A DNA stretch of 64,000 nt from contig NZ_JAMXAY010000018.1 of NCBI RefSeq assembly GCF_025460835.1, positions 1-64,000 of the forward strand, in the 5' to 3' direction. This document shows, piece after piece, positions 56,301 through 64,000 of the stretch. Both the position numbers and the translations under genes were made by a program. Each line of letters opens with the position of its first letter. Position 1 is the stretch's first letter. The DNA comes from Parapedobacter soli. GTDB lineage: Bacteria > Bacteroidota > Bacteroidia > Sphingobacteriales > Sphingobacteriaceae. The notes beneath the pieces were generated by a model, which did no database searches, was not told the DNA's origin, and saw nothing but the letters and a program-made list of their open reading frames with translations.

Positions 56301-56327
56301 CTATCGGGGTATACATAAAAAGGTCAA
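56301..56327 (-). promoter_or_regulatory. ECF-type promoter candidate of the FHA-kinase operon
   Basis: Minus strand: TTGACC (56327-56322), 16 bases, then GATAG (56305-56301), about 48 bases before the ATG. The -35 box extends to TTGACCTTTTT and the -10 is preceded by ACCCC, both as in the copy at 31937-31963. Confidence 0.5.
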
Positions 56328-56375
56328 CAGAAAAAATGAAAAACATCAGCCTAGGTTACTGTCCACATGCAGGGG

Positions 56376-56405
56376 TTGCTACATCAATCAAAATTCGTAC
56401 ATTAG
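56376..56405 (+). promoter_or_regulatory. Candidate housekeeping promoter of the TrpB2-type gene
   Basis: TTG (56376-56378), 19 bases, then TACATTAG (56398-56405), one base off TAnnTTTG. About 40 bases separate it from the ATG. It is divergent from the FHA-kinase operon. Confidence 0.45.
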
Positions 56406-56444
56406 TAGCGCACACCTAACTCATTAATAAATATGTAAAACTAC

Positions 56445-57800
56445 ATGGAAAAGAAAATCCTTTTGAACGAGCGCGACCTACCGACTCAATGGTATAACAT
56501 CGTCGCTGACATGCCGAACAAGCCCTTGCCGCCGTTACATCCGGCCACCAAGCAACCTGTAGGTCCAGACGACCTCTCACCCATTTTCCCGATGGCACTC
56601 ATCGAACAGGAAGTATCCGCAGAGCGGTATATCGACATCCCTGAAGAAGTGCAGCAAGCCTATCGCATCTGGCGCCCTACCCCGCTGATACGGGCTACCA
56701 ACCTGGAGAAAGCATTAGGCACAGATTGTAAAATCTATTACAAATACGAGGGGACTAGCCCAAGCGGCTCACACAAGCCCAATACCGCCATCCCACAAGC
56801 ATATTACAACAAACAGGCGGGCGTGAAGCGTATCATCACCGAGACGGGTGCGGGCCAGTGGGGGACGGCCCTGAGCTTTGCTTGCAGCCAGTTCGGTATC
56901 GACTGTGAGGTATATATGGTACGTATCAGCTTCGACCAGAAACCCTACCGTAAAATCCTGATGAATACCTTTGGCGCAACGGTGCATTCTTCTCCCACAA
57001 ATCATACCCAAGCCGGCCGGGACGCACTTGCCGCCAACGCCGATACCCCCGGCAGTCTTGGTTTAGCCATCTCGGAAGCCATTGAAGTAGCTGTGGGCGA
57101 TGAGCATACAAAGTATGCATTGGGATCGGTGCTCAACCACGTATTGCTCCACCAAACCATCATCGGCCAAGAAGCAAAGAAACAAATGGAATATACGGGC
57201 GATTACCCGGACATTATCATTGCTCCATTGGGCGGAGGCTCCAATTTTGCAGGCCTCTCTTTCCCTTTCCTGCGAGATAAAATAGCGGGCAAGCCACTAC
57301 GTTGCATTGCGGTTGAACCTGCATCATGCCCCAAGCTCACCAAAGGGAAATTCATGTATGACTTTGGTGATACCCAAGGGTACACGCCCCTATTGCCTAT
57401 GTACACATTGGGACACACGTTCACTCCGGCCGCCATACATGCCGGGGGGCTGCGCTACCATGGCGCCAGTGTGCTGTGCAGCCAATTGCTTAAAGACGGG
57501 CTCATCGAGGCGCAGGCGATCCAACAGCTGGAATGTTTCGAAGCCGGTATCCTGTTTGCCAAAACTGAAGGTATCGTACCAGCCCCAGAGGCCAACCACG
57601 GTATCGCACAGGTCATCCGGGAGGTCAACAAAGCCAAGGAAGAAGGCGTGTCAAAAACTATTCTTTTCAACCTTTGTGGCCATGGCTTCGTGGATATGAC
57701 CGCATACCAAGATTATTTCGCGGGCAAATTACACAACCATTCGTTCACAGACGAAGAGCTCACGGCCGAGCTTGCGAGCCTGGAGGCGCTACAGCCCTAG
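56445..57800 (+). CDS. TrpB2-type pyridoxal phosphate enzyme (stand-alone tryptophan synthase beta-like)
   Basis: A 451-residue PLP enzyme of the TrpB2 (TIGR01415) type. PLP is held by the lysine in [11 protein letters not shown] (about residue 109). The family stretches [20 protein letters not shown], the glycine-rich phosphate loop [14 protein letters not shown] and [14 protein letters not shown]-like ending ([14 protein letters not shown]) are present. An N-terminal extension ([18 protein letters not shown]) marks TrpB2. No trpA or other trp gene lies near. TrpB2 can convert serine and indole to tryptophan; a role in indole salvage is a common suggestion. Confidence 0.88.
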   Translation: MEKKILLNERDLPTQWYNIVADMPNKPLPPLHPATKQPVGPDDLSPIFPMALIEQEVSAERYIDIPEEVQQAYRIWRPTPLIRATNLEKALGTDCKIYYKYEGTSPSGSHKPNTAIPQAYYNKQAGVKRIITETGAGQWGTALSFACSQFGIDCEVYMVRISFDQKPYRKILMNTFGATVHSSPTNHTQAGRDALAANADTPGSLGLAISEAIEVAVGDEHTKYALGSVLNHVLLHQTIIGQEAKKQMEYTGDYPDIIIAPLGGGSNFAGLSFPFLRDKIAGKPLRCIAVEPASCPKLTKGKFMYDFGDTQGYTPLLPMYTLGHTFTPAAIHAGGLRYHGASVLCSQLLKDGLIEAQAIQQLECFEAGILFAKTEGIVPAPEANHGIAQVIREVNKAKEEGVSKTILFNLCGHGFVDMTAYQDYFAGKLHNHSFTDEELTAELASLEALQP

Positions 57801-57890
57801 CCGGATCGCCAATGAACACAGCACGGGCAGTACCGCAGTGGCGCTGCCTGTGTCTTTTCCTCAACCCAGCGCCCAGTACCTATTAATAAG

Positions 57891-58427
57891 TCAATATCTG
57901 ATCCTGAAATCTTCTTTAGCCTGCCCAGCGTGAAAAAATACCAATCCCAGGCGAAACATATCGATGGTCACAGTCACATCGGCTTTGGCTTTTATAGACT
58001 CCCATAAGGCTTTTGTTTCCTCATGGAGGTGGAATCCTGATAGTACCAACACACTGCCGGAGTGGAACTGCCCCCAGCACGCTTCGACCCGGGCGGCCGC
58101 TCTCCCGAAATCGGCACAATCAACCACCAGAAAATCGAGCGGTAAGTTCTGCGGGCACCCATTGTCAGCTGTATAAACAGTATCCGGTTGGAACCTCTTG
58201 ATGAGCCGTGCAATCAACCGCTGCTCTCTGTCATTCGGTTCTCCGGGTCGGCGCTTGGGATAGATTACCTCATCAACCAGCTGGTACACGAACGGCGAAT
58301 GCGTCCCATGCCGGGAATTTGCCGACAGAAAATGGATTAGCCCATCCAGATATAAGCGTAACCGACCCACGGATGCAAAAATAACATAAACCGTCAATCG
58401 GCGGTCAACGTCGGTATCGAGATTCAT
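57891..58427 (-). CDS. Shortened class I methyltransferase-like protein
   Basis: A 178-residue protein whose two ends match the Bacteroidota methyltransferase-like family: N-terminal RHGTHSPFVYQLVDEVIYPK and C-terminal segments VVDCADFGRAAARVEACWGQ, LSGFHLHEETKALWESIKAK and VTIDMFRLGLVFFHAGQAKE. Between them the usual Rossmann core, with the ELG-type SAM-binding loop, is mostly missing: only about 30 residues separate the early helix from the LDFLVVDCAD strand. No SAM-binding glycines are visible, so it probably cannot methylate. The gene is convergent with the TrpB2 gene. It could be a degenerate enzyme or a family with another role. Confidence 0.6.
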   Translation of the reverse strand: MNLDTDVDRRLTVYVIFASVGRLRLYLDGLIHFLSANSRHGTHSPFVYQLVDEVIYPKRRPGEPNDREQRLIARLIKRFQPDTVYTADNGCPQNLPLDFLVVDCADFGRAAARVEACWGQFHSGSVLVLSGFHLHEETKALWESIKAKADVTVTIDMFRLGLVFFHAGQAKEDFRIRY

Positions 58428-58493
58428 AAAAGCTATGTCATATTCGGCACAATATTATTGCATATCATCCCTAATTTACCTAAGTTTGTCGTA

Positions 58494-59348
58494 ATGAACG
58501 AGAAAGAAGTAGATTCGTTGATTAAATTGCTAGACGACCCCGACGTCGAAGTTTTCCAGCATGTCGAACAAAAACTCATCATGATGGGGCCGGAAGTAAT
58601 CGGCCGGCTCGAAACCGTCTGGGGAGAGTCGTTTGATGGGATGCTGCAAACCCGCATCGAGAACCTCATCCATAAGATTCAATTTGAAGATGTATTGCAA
58701 GAGCTGGAGCTCTGGAAACTGAGTGGTTCTTTCGATTTGCTCCAAGGACTGATCATCGTCAATAAATACCAGTATCCCGATGTCGATGAACAGAAAATCA
58801 TCAATCAGATTGAAGCTATCAAACGCGATGCCTGGTTGGATATGATTTACAGCATGAGCGCAGTGGAGAAAGTGCGCCTCCTCAACAATATCATATACAA
58901 TGCCCATGGCTTTGCGGGCAATACAAGTAATTACCACGACCCACAAAACTCTTATGTGGGGCAGGTACTGGAAACCCACCGGGGTAACCCGATTTTGCTG
59001 GCATGTATCTATAGTATCGTAGCCCAGAAGCTAGACATACCTATATATGGTGTCAATTTACCGAAGCACTTCATATTGGCATATACCGAAGATCATACAC
59101 CGGTAGAGAATAAAGACGGCATATTATTTTATATCAATGCATTCAATAGGGGCCAAATATTCGGCCGGCATGATGTGGTAGCCTTTCTCAAACAGCTCAA
59201 CCTTGCGCCCACCGACGAGTTCGTATTGCCGTGCAGCAACGTGGATATCATTACTCGTGTGCTACGAAACTTGGTAACTTCCTACTCGCAAGCGGGTAAC
59301 GCGGCAAAAACGGAAGAAATAAATCGGATGCTGGATTTGCTGGTTTAA
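58494..59348 (+). CDS. Transglutaminase-like (SirB1-type) protein
   Basis: A cytoplasmic protein of 284 residues of the SirB1/transglutaminase-core 2 family. The Cys-His-Asp-like motif region reads GNPILLACIYSIVAQKLDIP, then VNLPKHFILAYTED, with a later INAFNRGQIF. The N-terminal half is helical. I chose the ATG at 58494 (MNEKEVDSL); the upstream frame start at 58458 would add 12 residues. No signal peptide. In other bacteria these proteins have no clear function. It is monocistronic, divergent from the shortened methyltransferase-like gene. Confidence 0.72.
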   Translation: MNEKEVDSLIKLLDDPDVEVFQHVEQKLIMMGPEVIGRLETVWGESFDGMLQTRIENLIHKIQFEDVLQELELWKLSGSFDLLQGLIIVNKYQYPDVDEQKIINQIEAIKRDAWLDMIYSMSAVEKVRLLNNIIYNAHGFAGNTSNYHDPQNSYVGQVLETHRGNPILLACIYSIVAQKLDIPIYGVNLPKHFILAYTEDHTPVENKDGILFYINAFNRGQIFGRHDVVAFLKQLNLAPTDEFVLPCSNVDIITRVLRNLVTSYSQAGNAAKTEEINRMLDLLV

Positions 59349-59355
59349 TAATCTG

Positions 59356-60450
59356 TTATTCTTGTGCCGCATCTCCCCGCACGTCGAGCCAAATACCAAA
59401 CGGCCGGCGGGTATTCCCCAGCGTATCCAATAAGACGGTCGTTTCGGGGGCAACATTTCCATTTGCAGACAACGGGAACCTCGATATTTTCCGCTCATCG
59501 CGATCGGCCACGAAGACTGTCCGCCTATCCGCGCCGCCCCGTGGGTCTACGGCCACATCCACCGGCCCCACCAATCCGGTCAGCGCCCCGCTGATTGTCC
59601 GTGTAGGCGATACCGTTGCCGTAGCGTTGGCCAGATGGGCTTTGATTCCTTCAATGACATAAACCTTGCCATTGGTCAGCCGGCCGCCGGCCTCCACACT
59701 ACCGTAATCTGCGGCCACCAACAAGTCGAGCGAGTCGATGAATGCAATCCCCCGAATGGCATTTGCCCCGGCAATTCGGATGGTGGACAGTGCCTGTATA
59801 TTGACGGGGATGGTGTCCAGTGTAGAGAGGTTTCCATAAAGCGATACGCCGCCGTTCGATCCCGAATTGGATACCAGCAAGCTATCATTCCAAAGCAACA
59901 CACTCCAAGGCCGTATGTCGTCGCCTAAACGGAGCGTACGGCTTGGCTTGGTGAAACCATTCCGATTCATCGGTTGGTAAAAACCGTAAATCGACGTAGG
60001 CGTTGCATTGTTTGCCACATATAACAATTGTGTGGGGTGGTGGTATGCGATCCCGCGCATCTGGTTCAATAAATTATTACCTATGCTTCCCGAATTGCCC
60101 AACGTACCCAAACTGCCCACCGTCATCACCCGGATGGTCGTATCGCTGTAGCCGGCTTGGAACAGGCGGCTGGCAAAGGGACTGAAGAAAATTCCGGCAC
60201 CGCCCAAAGCATCCGAATCGTGATTCAATGCCATATACATATCCAGCGTATCGGCCGGATCGATAAGTACCACGTTGTCTATATCATCTTTCGATGCATC
60301 GCGCTGATAATCTTCAATCGATACATATAGCCGCGCAATCGGTCGCGCTGGGTATACCGGCTCATCATCGTTGCGCATGCAACCGCTGAAGGCCAGCAAT
60401 GCACCGAGCGCTACCAGCCCTACCAATGGAAAACCAAGCGATTTCTTCAT
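59356..60450 (-). CDS. Beta-propeller-like lipoprotein
   Basis: A lipoprotein of about 364 residues; the ATG at 60450 gives MKKSLGFPLVGLVALGALLA with lipobox FSGC. Repeated motifs of about 45 residues such as NQMRGIAYHHPTQLLYVANN, RGIAFIDSLDLLVAADYGSV and DVAVDPRGGADRRTVFVADR suggest an NHL-type propeller. The tail has KISRFPLSANGNVAPET. A -7-like box at 60467-60474 lies 17 bases upstream. No catalytic residues recognised. It is divergent from queH. Confidence 0.72.
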   Translation of the reverse strand: MKKSLGFPLVGLVALGALLAFSGCMRNDDEPVYPARPIARLYVSIEDYQRDASKDDIDNVVLIDPADTLDMYMALNHDSDALGGAGIFFSPFASRLFQAGYSDTTIRVMTVGSLGTLGNSGSIGNNLLNQMRGIAYHHPTQLLYVANNATPTSIYGFYQPMNRNGFTKPSRTLRLGDDIRPWSVLLWNDSLLVSNSGSNGGVSLYGNLSTLDTIPVNIQALSTIRIAGANAIRGIAFIDSLDLLVAADYGSVEAGGRLTNGKVYVIEGIKAHLANATATVSPTRTISGALTGLVGPVDVAVDPRGGADRRTVFVADRDERKISRFPLSANGNVAPETTVLLDTLGNTRRPFGIWLDVRGDAAQE

Positions 60451-60460
60451 CCGGCGGAGT

Positions 60461-60494
60461 TTTGTACAAAGGTAAAGAAAATTCACTAATTTTG
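60461..60494 (+). promoter_or_regulatory. queH promoter (overlaps the divergent lipoprotein promoter)
   Basis: TTTG with TTG at 60462-60464, 22 bases, then TAATTTTG (60487-60494), matching TAnnTTTG. About 25 bases separate it from the ATG at 60519. On the other strand TACCTTTG (60474-60467) is a -7 box for the lipoprotein gene, so the two promoters overlap. Confidence 0.55.
60467..60474 (-). promoter_or_regulatory. -7 box of the propeller-like lipoprotein gene
   Basis: Minus strand TACCTTTG, matching TAnnTTTG, 17 bases before the ATG at 60450. No good -33 element. Confidence 0.4.
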
Positions 60495-60518
60495 CCGTTT
60501 CACTAACGTTGGCGGAAT

Positions 60519-61172
60519 ATGGACAATACGGAGTTCAAACGCGAGAAATTGGAGTTACCCCATGGCGCGAGCAAGCTGCTGCTGCACTCGTGCTGCGCCC
60601 CATGCTCGGGCGAAGTAATGGAAGCATTGGTTGCATCCGGTATCGACTTTACCATCTATTTCTACAATCCTAATATCCATCCGCGCAAGGAGTACGACCT
60701 ACGCAAAGATGAGAACATCCGCTTTGCCGAGAAATATGGTATCCCCTTTGTAGACGCCGACTACGACGTGGACAACTGGTTTGCACGGGCAAAAGGCATG
60801 GAACACGAGCCGGAGCGTGGTATCCGCTGTACGATGTGTTTCGATATGCGGTTTGAACGCACTGCACTCTATGCGCACGAAAATGGATTCCCCGTTATAA
60901 CCAGCTCACTGGGTATCTCCCGCTGGAAGAATTTCGAGCAGATCAATGATTGTGGTGTGCGCGCGGCCGGACATTATCCAGGCATCACGTATTGGACTTT
61001 CAATTGGCGCAAAAAAGGCGGTTCATCGCGCATGCTCGAAATCAGCAAACGGGAGCAGTTTTATATGCAGGAGTACTGCGGCTGCGCCTACTCGCTGCGC
61101 GACACCAACCATTGGCGACTTGCGAATGGCCGCGAACGGATTGAGATCGGGAAGAATTATTACGGGGATTGA
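60519..61172 (+). CDS. queH: Epoxyqueuosine reductase QueH
   Basis: Catalyses the last step of queuosine synthesis in tRNA, reduction of epoxyqueuosine. The 217-residue protein has the QueH cysteine pattern: C25, C26 and C29 in [14 protein letters not shown]104 and C107 in RCTMCFDM, and a later CGC in [13 protein letters not shown], the set used for iron-sulfur cluster and metal binding. The segment [16 protein letters not shown] is typical. QueH is the non-homologous replacement for QueG; the only queuosine gene in the window. Confidence 0.92.
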   Translation: MDNTEFKREKLELPHGASKLLLHSCCAPCSGEVMEALVASGIDFTIYFYNPNIHPRKEYDLRKDENIRFAEKYGIPFVDADYDVDNWFARAKGMEHEPERGIRCTMCFDMRFERTALYAHENGFPVITSSLGISRWKNFEQINDCGVRAAGHYPGITYWTFNWRKKGGSSRMLEISKREQFYMQEYCGCAYSLRDTNHWRLANGRERIEIGKNYYGD

Positions 61173-61225
61173 GCATATAGCATTCCAACACTAACAAAAA
61201 ACTTTCATATTTTATAATTTATACA

Positions 61226-61233
61226 TACCTTTG
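61226..61233 (+). promoter_or_regulatory. -7 box of the yceD-rpmF operon
   Basis: TACCTTTG matches TAnnTTTG and lies 16 bases before the GTG start at 61250. A -33 TTG is not obvious. Confidence 0.5.
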
Positions 61234-61249
61234 CAGGCTCAATTGTGGG

Positions 61250-61789
61250 GTGGTGAATTATTTGAAGCAATACCGGATTCCCTTCACAGGGCTGAGCTTG
61301 GGCGCACACGACTTCGAGTTTAACATTGACAAGGCGTTCTTTGATTGCTATGATTATTCCATTGTAAAAGATGGCAGTTTAAGAGCCGGTGTGGAGCTGC
61401 TTAAGCAGGAGAATATGATGATTGCACAGTTTCATATCACTGGCACCATTATGCTTACCTGCGACGTGTGTTTATCATCCTTTCCGGCGAATACCGACAT
61501 TACAGAGAGGCTGATTGTCAAATTCACGGATGAGGGTGTCGCCGAAAGTACAGAAGAAATCGTTGTGTTGGCCAAGCACGAACACGAGCTCGACATTGCA
61601 GGACTGCTATATGAGTACATCAACGTAGCTGTACCCCATTATATCAAGTGCAGCGAGCAGGGCAGCAACATCACTTGCGACGAAGCAGTGCTGGCAAAGT
61701 TAAACGACCTTTCGCCTTCTCCACAAGGAGGTGAAGAGAAGCAGACAGACCCGCGCTGGGATGCACTTAAGAAGATAAAGTATAATTGA
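61250..61789 (+). CDS. yceD: DUF177 (YceD) family protein
   Basis: A 179-residue protein of the DUF177 family, which is found next to rpmF in most bacteria and linked to 23S rRNA accumulation. The pattern LTCDVCLSSFPANTDITERL gives the two-Cys motif, and a later DIAGLLYEYINVAVPHYIKC supplies a further Cys. Translation starts with GTG at 61250 (an in-frame GTG follows directly). It is followed by rpmF after 75 bases. Confidence 0.85.
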   Translation: MVNYLKQYRIPFTGLSLGAHDFEFNIDKAFFDCYDYSIVKDGSLRAGVELLKQENMMIAQFHITGTIMLTCDVCLSSFPANTDITERLIVKFTDEGVAESTEEIVVLAKHEHELDIAGLLYEYINVAVPHYIKCSEQGSNITCDEAVLAKLNDLSPSPQGGEEKQTDPRWDALKKIKYN

Positions 61790-61864
61790 TAGTTGATCTG
61801 CGATCGGCAAAAACAGGATAACAAAGACGAATTAAACGAATAGATAAATTAAGTATAATACGAG

Positions 61865-62056
61865 ATGGCACATCCAAAACGTAAGACCTCCAAATCACGG
61901 AGAGACAAAAGAAGGACACACTATAAAGCTGAACGCCCGACCTTAGCGACATGCAAGGAAACAGGTGCTGTACACTTGCCTCACCGTGCATACCTGGTAG
62001 ATGGCAACCTATATTATAACGGCAAACTGATCATCGAAAACACTGTTTCAGCCTAA
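61865..62056 (+). CDS. rpmF: 50S ribosomal protein L32
   Basis: A basic 63-residue ribosomal protein. The N-terminus [20 protein letters not shown] is standard. A Cys at residue ~31 remains ([11 protein letters not shown]) while the other zinc-binding cysteines of L32 are absent; this form without the full zinc set is common in Bacteroidota. It lies in the usual yceD-rpmF-plsX-fabH order. Confidence 0.95.
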   Translation: MAHPKRKTSKSRRDKRRTHYKAERPTLATCKETGAVHLPHRAYLVDGNLYYNGKLIIENTVSA

Positions 62057-62078
62057 GTTGATCTGTCAAAAAAATCGA

Positions 62079-62137
62079 ACATCCCATAACGCGTAACTGA
62101 TTTTTTATGCGTTACTTTGGGGTGTTTTTGCGTATTA
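62079..62137 (+). terminator. Terminator after rpmF
   Basis: AACATCCC pairs with GGGGTGTT (one G-U pair) around an interior with AACGC/GCGTT, then a T-run. It lies about 20 bases after the rpmF stop and before plsX. Pairing is imperfect, so readthrough into plsX is likely. Confidence 0.5.
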
Positions 62138-62159
62138 TCGGATTCAACGACAATAACGA

Positions 62160-63098
62160 ATGAAGATTGGTTTAGATATATTGGGCGGCGATTTTGCCCC
62201 GGAAGCAACGATTCAAGGTGCTATTCTAGCAGCCAAACAGCTTTCGGAAGATCAAAAAATCGTACTCATCGGTGACCAAGAAATTGCTAAACAACAGATC
62301 GAACAAGCAGGGGAAAATCCTGCTTTTTTTGAATATGTGCACGCCCCCGACCACATCGGTATGGGCGAGCACCCAACCAAAGCCATTGCCCACAAACCTG
62401 AATCGAGCATCGCACGTGGGTTCCAGTTACTAAAAGAAGGCGTGATCGATTCTTTTGCTTCCGCAGGCAACACCGGCGCTATGTTAGTTGGAGCGGTATT
62501 GAGTGTAAAAACAATACCCGGCGTAATCCGCCCGGCTATTGCCACCAATGTTCCGAAAATCAAGAGTGGATTCGGCATCCTGCTCGACGTGGGCGCCAAT
62601 GCCGACTGCAAGCCGGAAATGCTGCCACAGTTCGGTCTAATGGGCAGCCTCTTTTCAGAATACGTATATGGCATAGAAAAGCCCACAGTGGGTCTAGTCA
62701 ATATCGGAGAAGAAGAAGAAAAAGGCAATGCGCTCACACTTGCTGCTTACCCGCTGCTGAAAGAGAACCAATATATCAATTTCGTTGGCAACATTGAAGG
62801 GAGGGAGTTGTTTGACGAAAAAGCCGACGTCATGGTATGCGATGGGTTTGTAGGTAACATCATTCTAAAGCTTGCAGAATCATTTTACGTATTGACACGG
62901 AAAAAAGGATTTCGCGACTCATTTTTCGACCGTTTCAACTATGAGCAGTATGGTGGCAGCCCTATTTTAGGGGTCAACGCACCGGTCATCATCGGGCACG
63001 GTATTTCCAGCCCGGAAGCCATAAAAAACATGGTACTGCTCGGTAAAGACATGATCGACTCCGATATCATCGAACGAATAAAACTGGCTTTCAATTAA
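62160..63098 (+). CDS. plsX: Phosphate acyltransferase PlsX
   Basis: Makes acyl-phosphate from acyl-ACP for phospholipid synthesis. The 312-residue protein has the family N-terminus MKIGLDILGGDFAPEATIQG (compare M.GGDxAP), HAPDHIGMGEHPTKAI, and FASAGNTGAMLVGA. The GLVNIGEEEEKGNAL block and VCDGFVGNIILKLAES complete the pattern. It stands in the conserved rpmF-plsX-fabH cluster and fabH starts 9 bases after it. Confidence 0.96.
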   Translation: MKIGLDILGGDFAPEATIQGAILAAKQLSEDQKIVLIGDQEIAKQQIEQAGENPAFFEYVHAPDHIGMGEHPTKAIAHKPESSIARGFQLLKEGVIDSFASAGNTGAMLVGAVLSVKTIPGVIRPAIATNVPKIKSGFGILLDVGANADCKPEMLPQFGLMGSLFSEYVYGIEKPTVGLVNIGEEEEKGNALTLAAYPLLKENQYINFVGNIEGRELFDEKADVMVCDGFVGNIILKLAESFYVLTRKKGFRDSFFDRFNYEQYGGSPILGVNAPVIIGHGISSPEAIKNMVLLGKDMIDSDIIERIKLAFN

Positions 63099-63107
63099 GT
63101 TTATTAT

Positions 63108-64000
63108 ATGTCAAAGATTCATGCTGCCGTAACGGCTGTACACGGGTACGTACCTGACTATATCCTTACCAATCAGGAACTGGAGACTATGGTTGATACC
63201 AATGACGAGTGGATTACCACACGTACGGGCATCAAGGAACGACGTATCCTGAAAGGGGAAGGGAAGGCAACATCCGACATGGCTGTGCCTGCGGTAAACG
63301 GCTTATTGGAAAAGCGCGGCATCGGTGCCGATGAGATCGACCTGATCATCTTCTGTACGGTGACACCCGATATGCCATTTCCTGCCACCGCCAATATCCT
63401 GGCCGATAAAATCGGTGCAGTAAATGCTTGGGGATTCGACCTGCAAGCCGCTTGTTCGGGTTTCATTTACGGGCTCACCACCGGTGCACAATTTATTGAA
63501 GCCGGCACACATAAAAAAGTATTGGTAGTGGGTGGCGATAAGATGTCGTCGATCATCAACTATAAAGACCGCACCACATGCATTATTTTTGGCGACGGCT
63601 GCGGTGCCGTGCTGCTCGAACCCAATGAAGAGGGACTTGGCGTAATGGACTCCATTCTCAAGAGCGATGGTTCGGGATGTCCGTACCTCAACATCAAGGC
63701 CGGAGGCTCGTTATTACCTGCATCACACGCCACGGTAGACGCCGATTTACATTATGCCTACCAAGAAGGTCGTACTGTCTTCAAATTTGCGGTAACCAAC
63801 ATGGCAGATGTAGCAGCAGAAATCATGGACCGAAATGGCCTCACAGCAGGAGATGTGGCTTGGCTGGTTCCCCACCAGGCAAATAAGCGCATTATTGATG
63901 CCACAGCAGACCGCATGGGGCTCAGCGACGAAAAAGTGATGGTCAATATCCAACGCTATGGTAATACAACCGCAGGCACTATCCCCCTATGTTTGTGGGA
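63108..64000 (+). CDS. fabH: 3-oxoacyl-ACP synthase III (partial at the right edge)
   Basis: Starts fatty acid chains by condensing acyl-CoA with malonyl-ACP. The reading frame opens at 63108 (ATG) and runs to the window end without a stop, giving 297 residues of an expected ~330. The catalytic triad is visible: C116 in LQAACSGFIYG, H256 in VPHQANKRI and N286 in GNTTAGTIP. The N-terminus IHAAVTAVHGYVPDYILTNQ with DEWITTRTGIKERR is standard. It follows plsX by 9 bases. The last ~35 residues lie outside the window. Confidence 0.95.
   Translation, partial: MSKIHAAVTAVHGYVPDYILTNQELETMVDTNDEWITTRTGIKERRILKGEGKATSDMAVPAVNGLLEKRGIGADEIDLIIFCTVTPDMPFPATANILADKIGAVNAWGFDLQAACSGFIYGLTTGAQFIEAGTHKKVLVVGGDKMSSIINYKDRTTCIIFGDGCGAVLLEPNEEGLGVMDSILKSDGSGCPYLNIKAGGSLLPASHATVDADLHYAYQEGRTVFKFAVTNMADVAAEIMDRNGLTAGDVAWLVPHQANKRIIDATADRMGLSDEKVMVNIQRYGNTTAGTIPLCLW

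Overview
The window looks like a chromosomal segment of a Bacteroidota bacterium, most likely Sphingobacteriaceae. The grounds are the tRNA-tuf-tRNA(Trp)-secE-nusG-rplKAJL-rpoBC gene order, promoters of the Bacteroidota type (TTG about 18-23 bases before TAnnTTTG), many lipoproteins with short lipoboxes, a type IX secretion (T9SS) sorting domain and a PorV homologue. No rRNA, CRISPR array, phage gene or insertion sequence was seen.

Layout. 0-11.8 kb is ordinary chromosome: an amino-acid permease, an AcpH-like protein, tyrS, a DUF4397 lipoprotein, ftsK-lolA, a lytic transglycosylase, rluB with a MazG-like pyrophosphohydrolase, and a YhcC-type radical SAM protein. 11.8-25.3 kb is the transcription/translation superoperon on the minus strand: four tRNAs, tuf, tRNA-Trp, secE, nusG, rplK, rplA, rplJ, rplL, rpoB, rpoC. 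A decayed copy of the first tRNA-Thr lies in its leader. 25.3-26.5 kb holds a BamA/TamA-like beta-barrel protein. 56.4-64 kb is again ordinary: a TrpB2-type enzyme, a shortened methyltransferase-like protein, a transglutaminase-like protein, a propeller-like lipoprotein, queH, then yceD-rpmF-plsX-fabH. fabH runs off the end.

The accessory part is 26.5-56.3 kb, about 30 kb read entirely from the minus strand. It holds two paralogous three-gene units: ECF sigma factor, single-pass membrane anti-sigma-like TPR protein, and signal-peptide TPR-CHAT protease with a C-terminal membrane anchor. They are compact (12-base gap, 8-, 4- or 1-base overlaps). Between and beside them lie five lipoproteins, a secreted metzincin protease, a giant T9SS-exported repeat protein with PorV, and a signalling operon encoding FHA-transglutaminase, a membrane protein, a PP2C phosphatase, a Ser/Thr kinase and an outer-membrane barrel. 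Five transcription units in this block share a -35/-10-like element (TTGACC-type box, 15-16 bases, GATA/CATA), unlike the housekeeping promoters elsewhere in the window.

Main inference. Each sigma/anti-sigma/CHAT unit looks like a transmembrane signalling switch in which a periplasmic caspase-like protease could act on the anti-sigma protein and free the sigma factor to transcribe surface-protein genes. It recalls the Csx29 (TPR-CHAT)/Csx30/RpoE module of type III-E CRISPR systems, but without CRISPR. The gene order, domains and motifs are read directly; the mechanism is a hypothesis.
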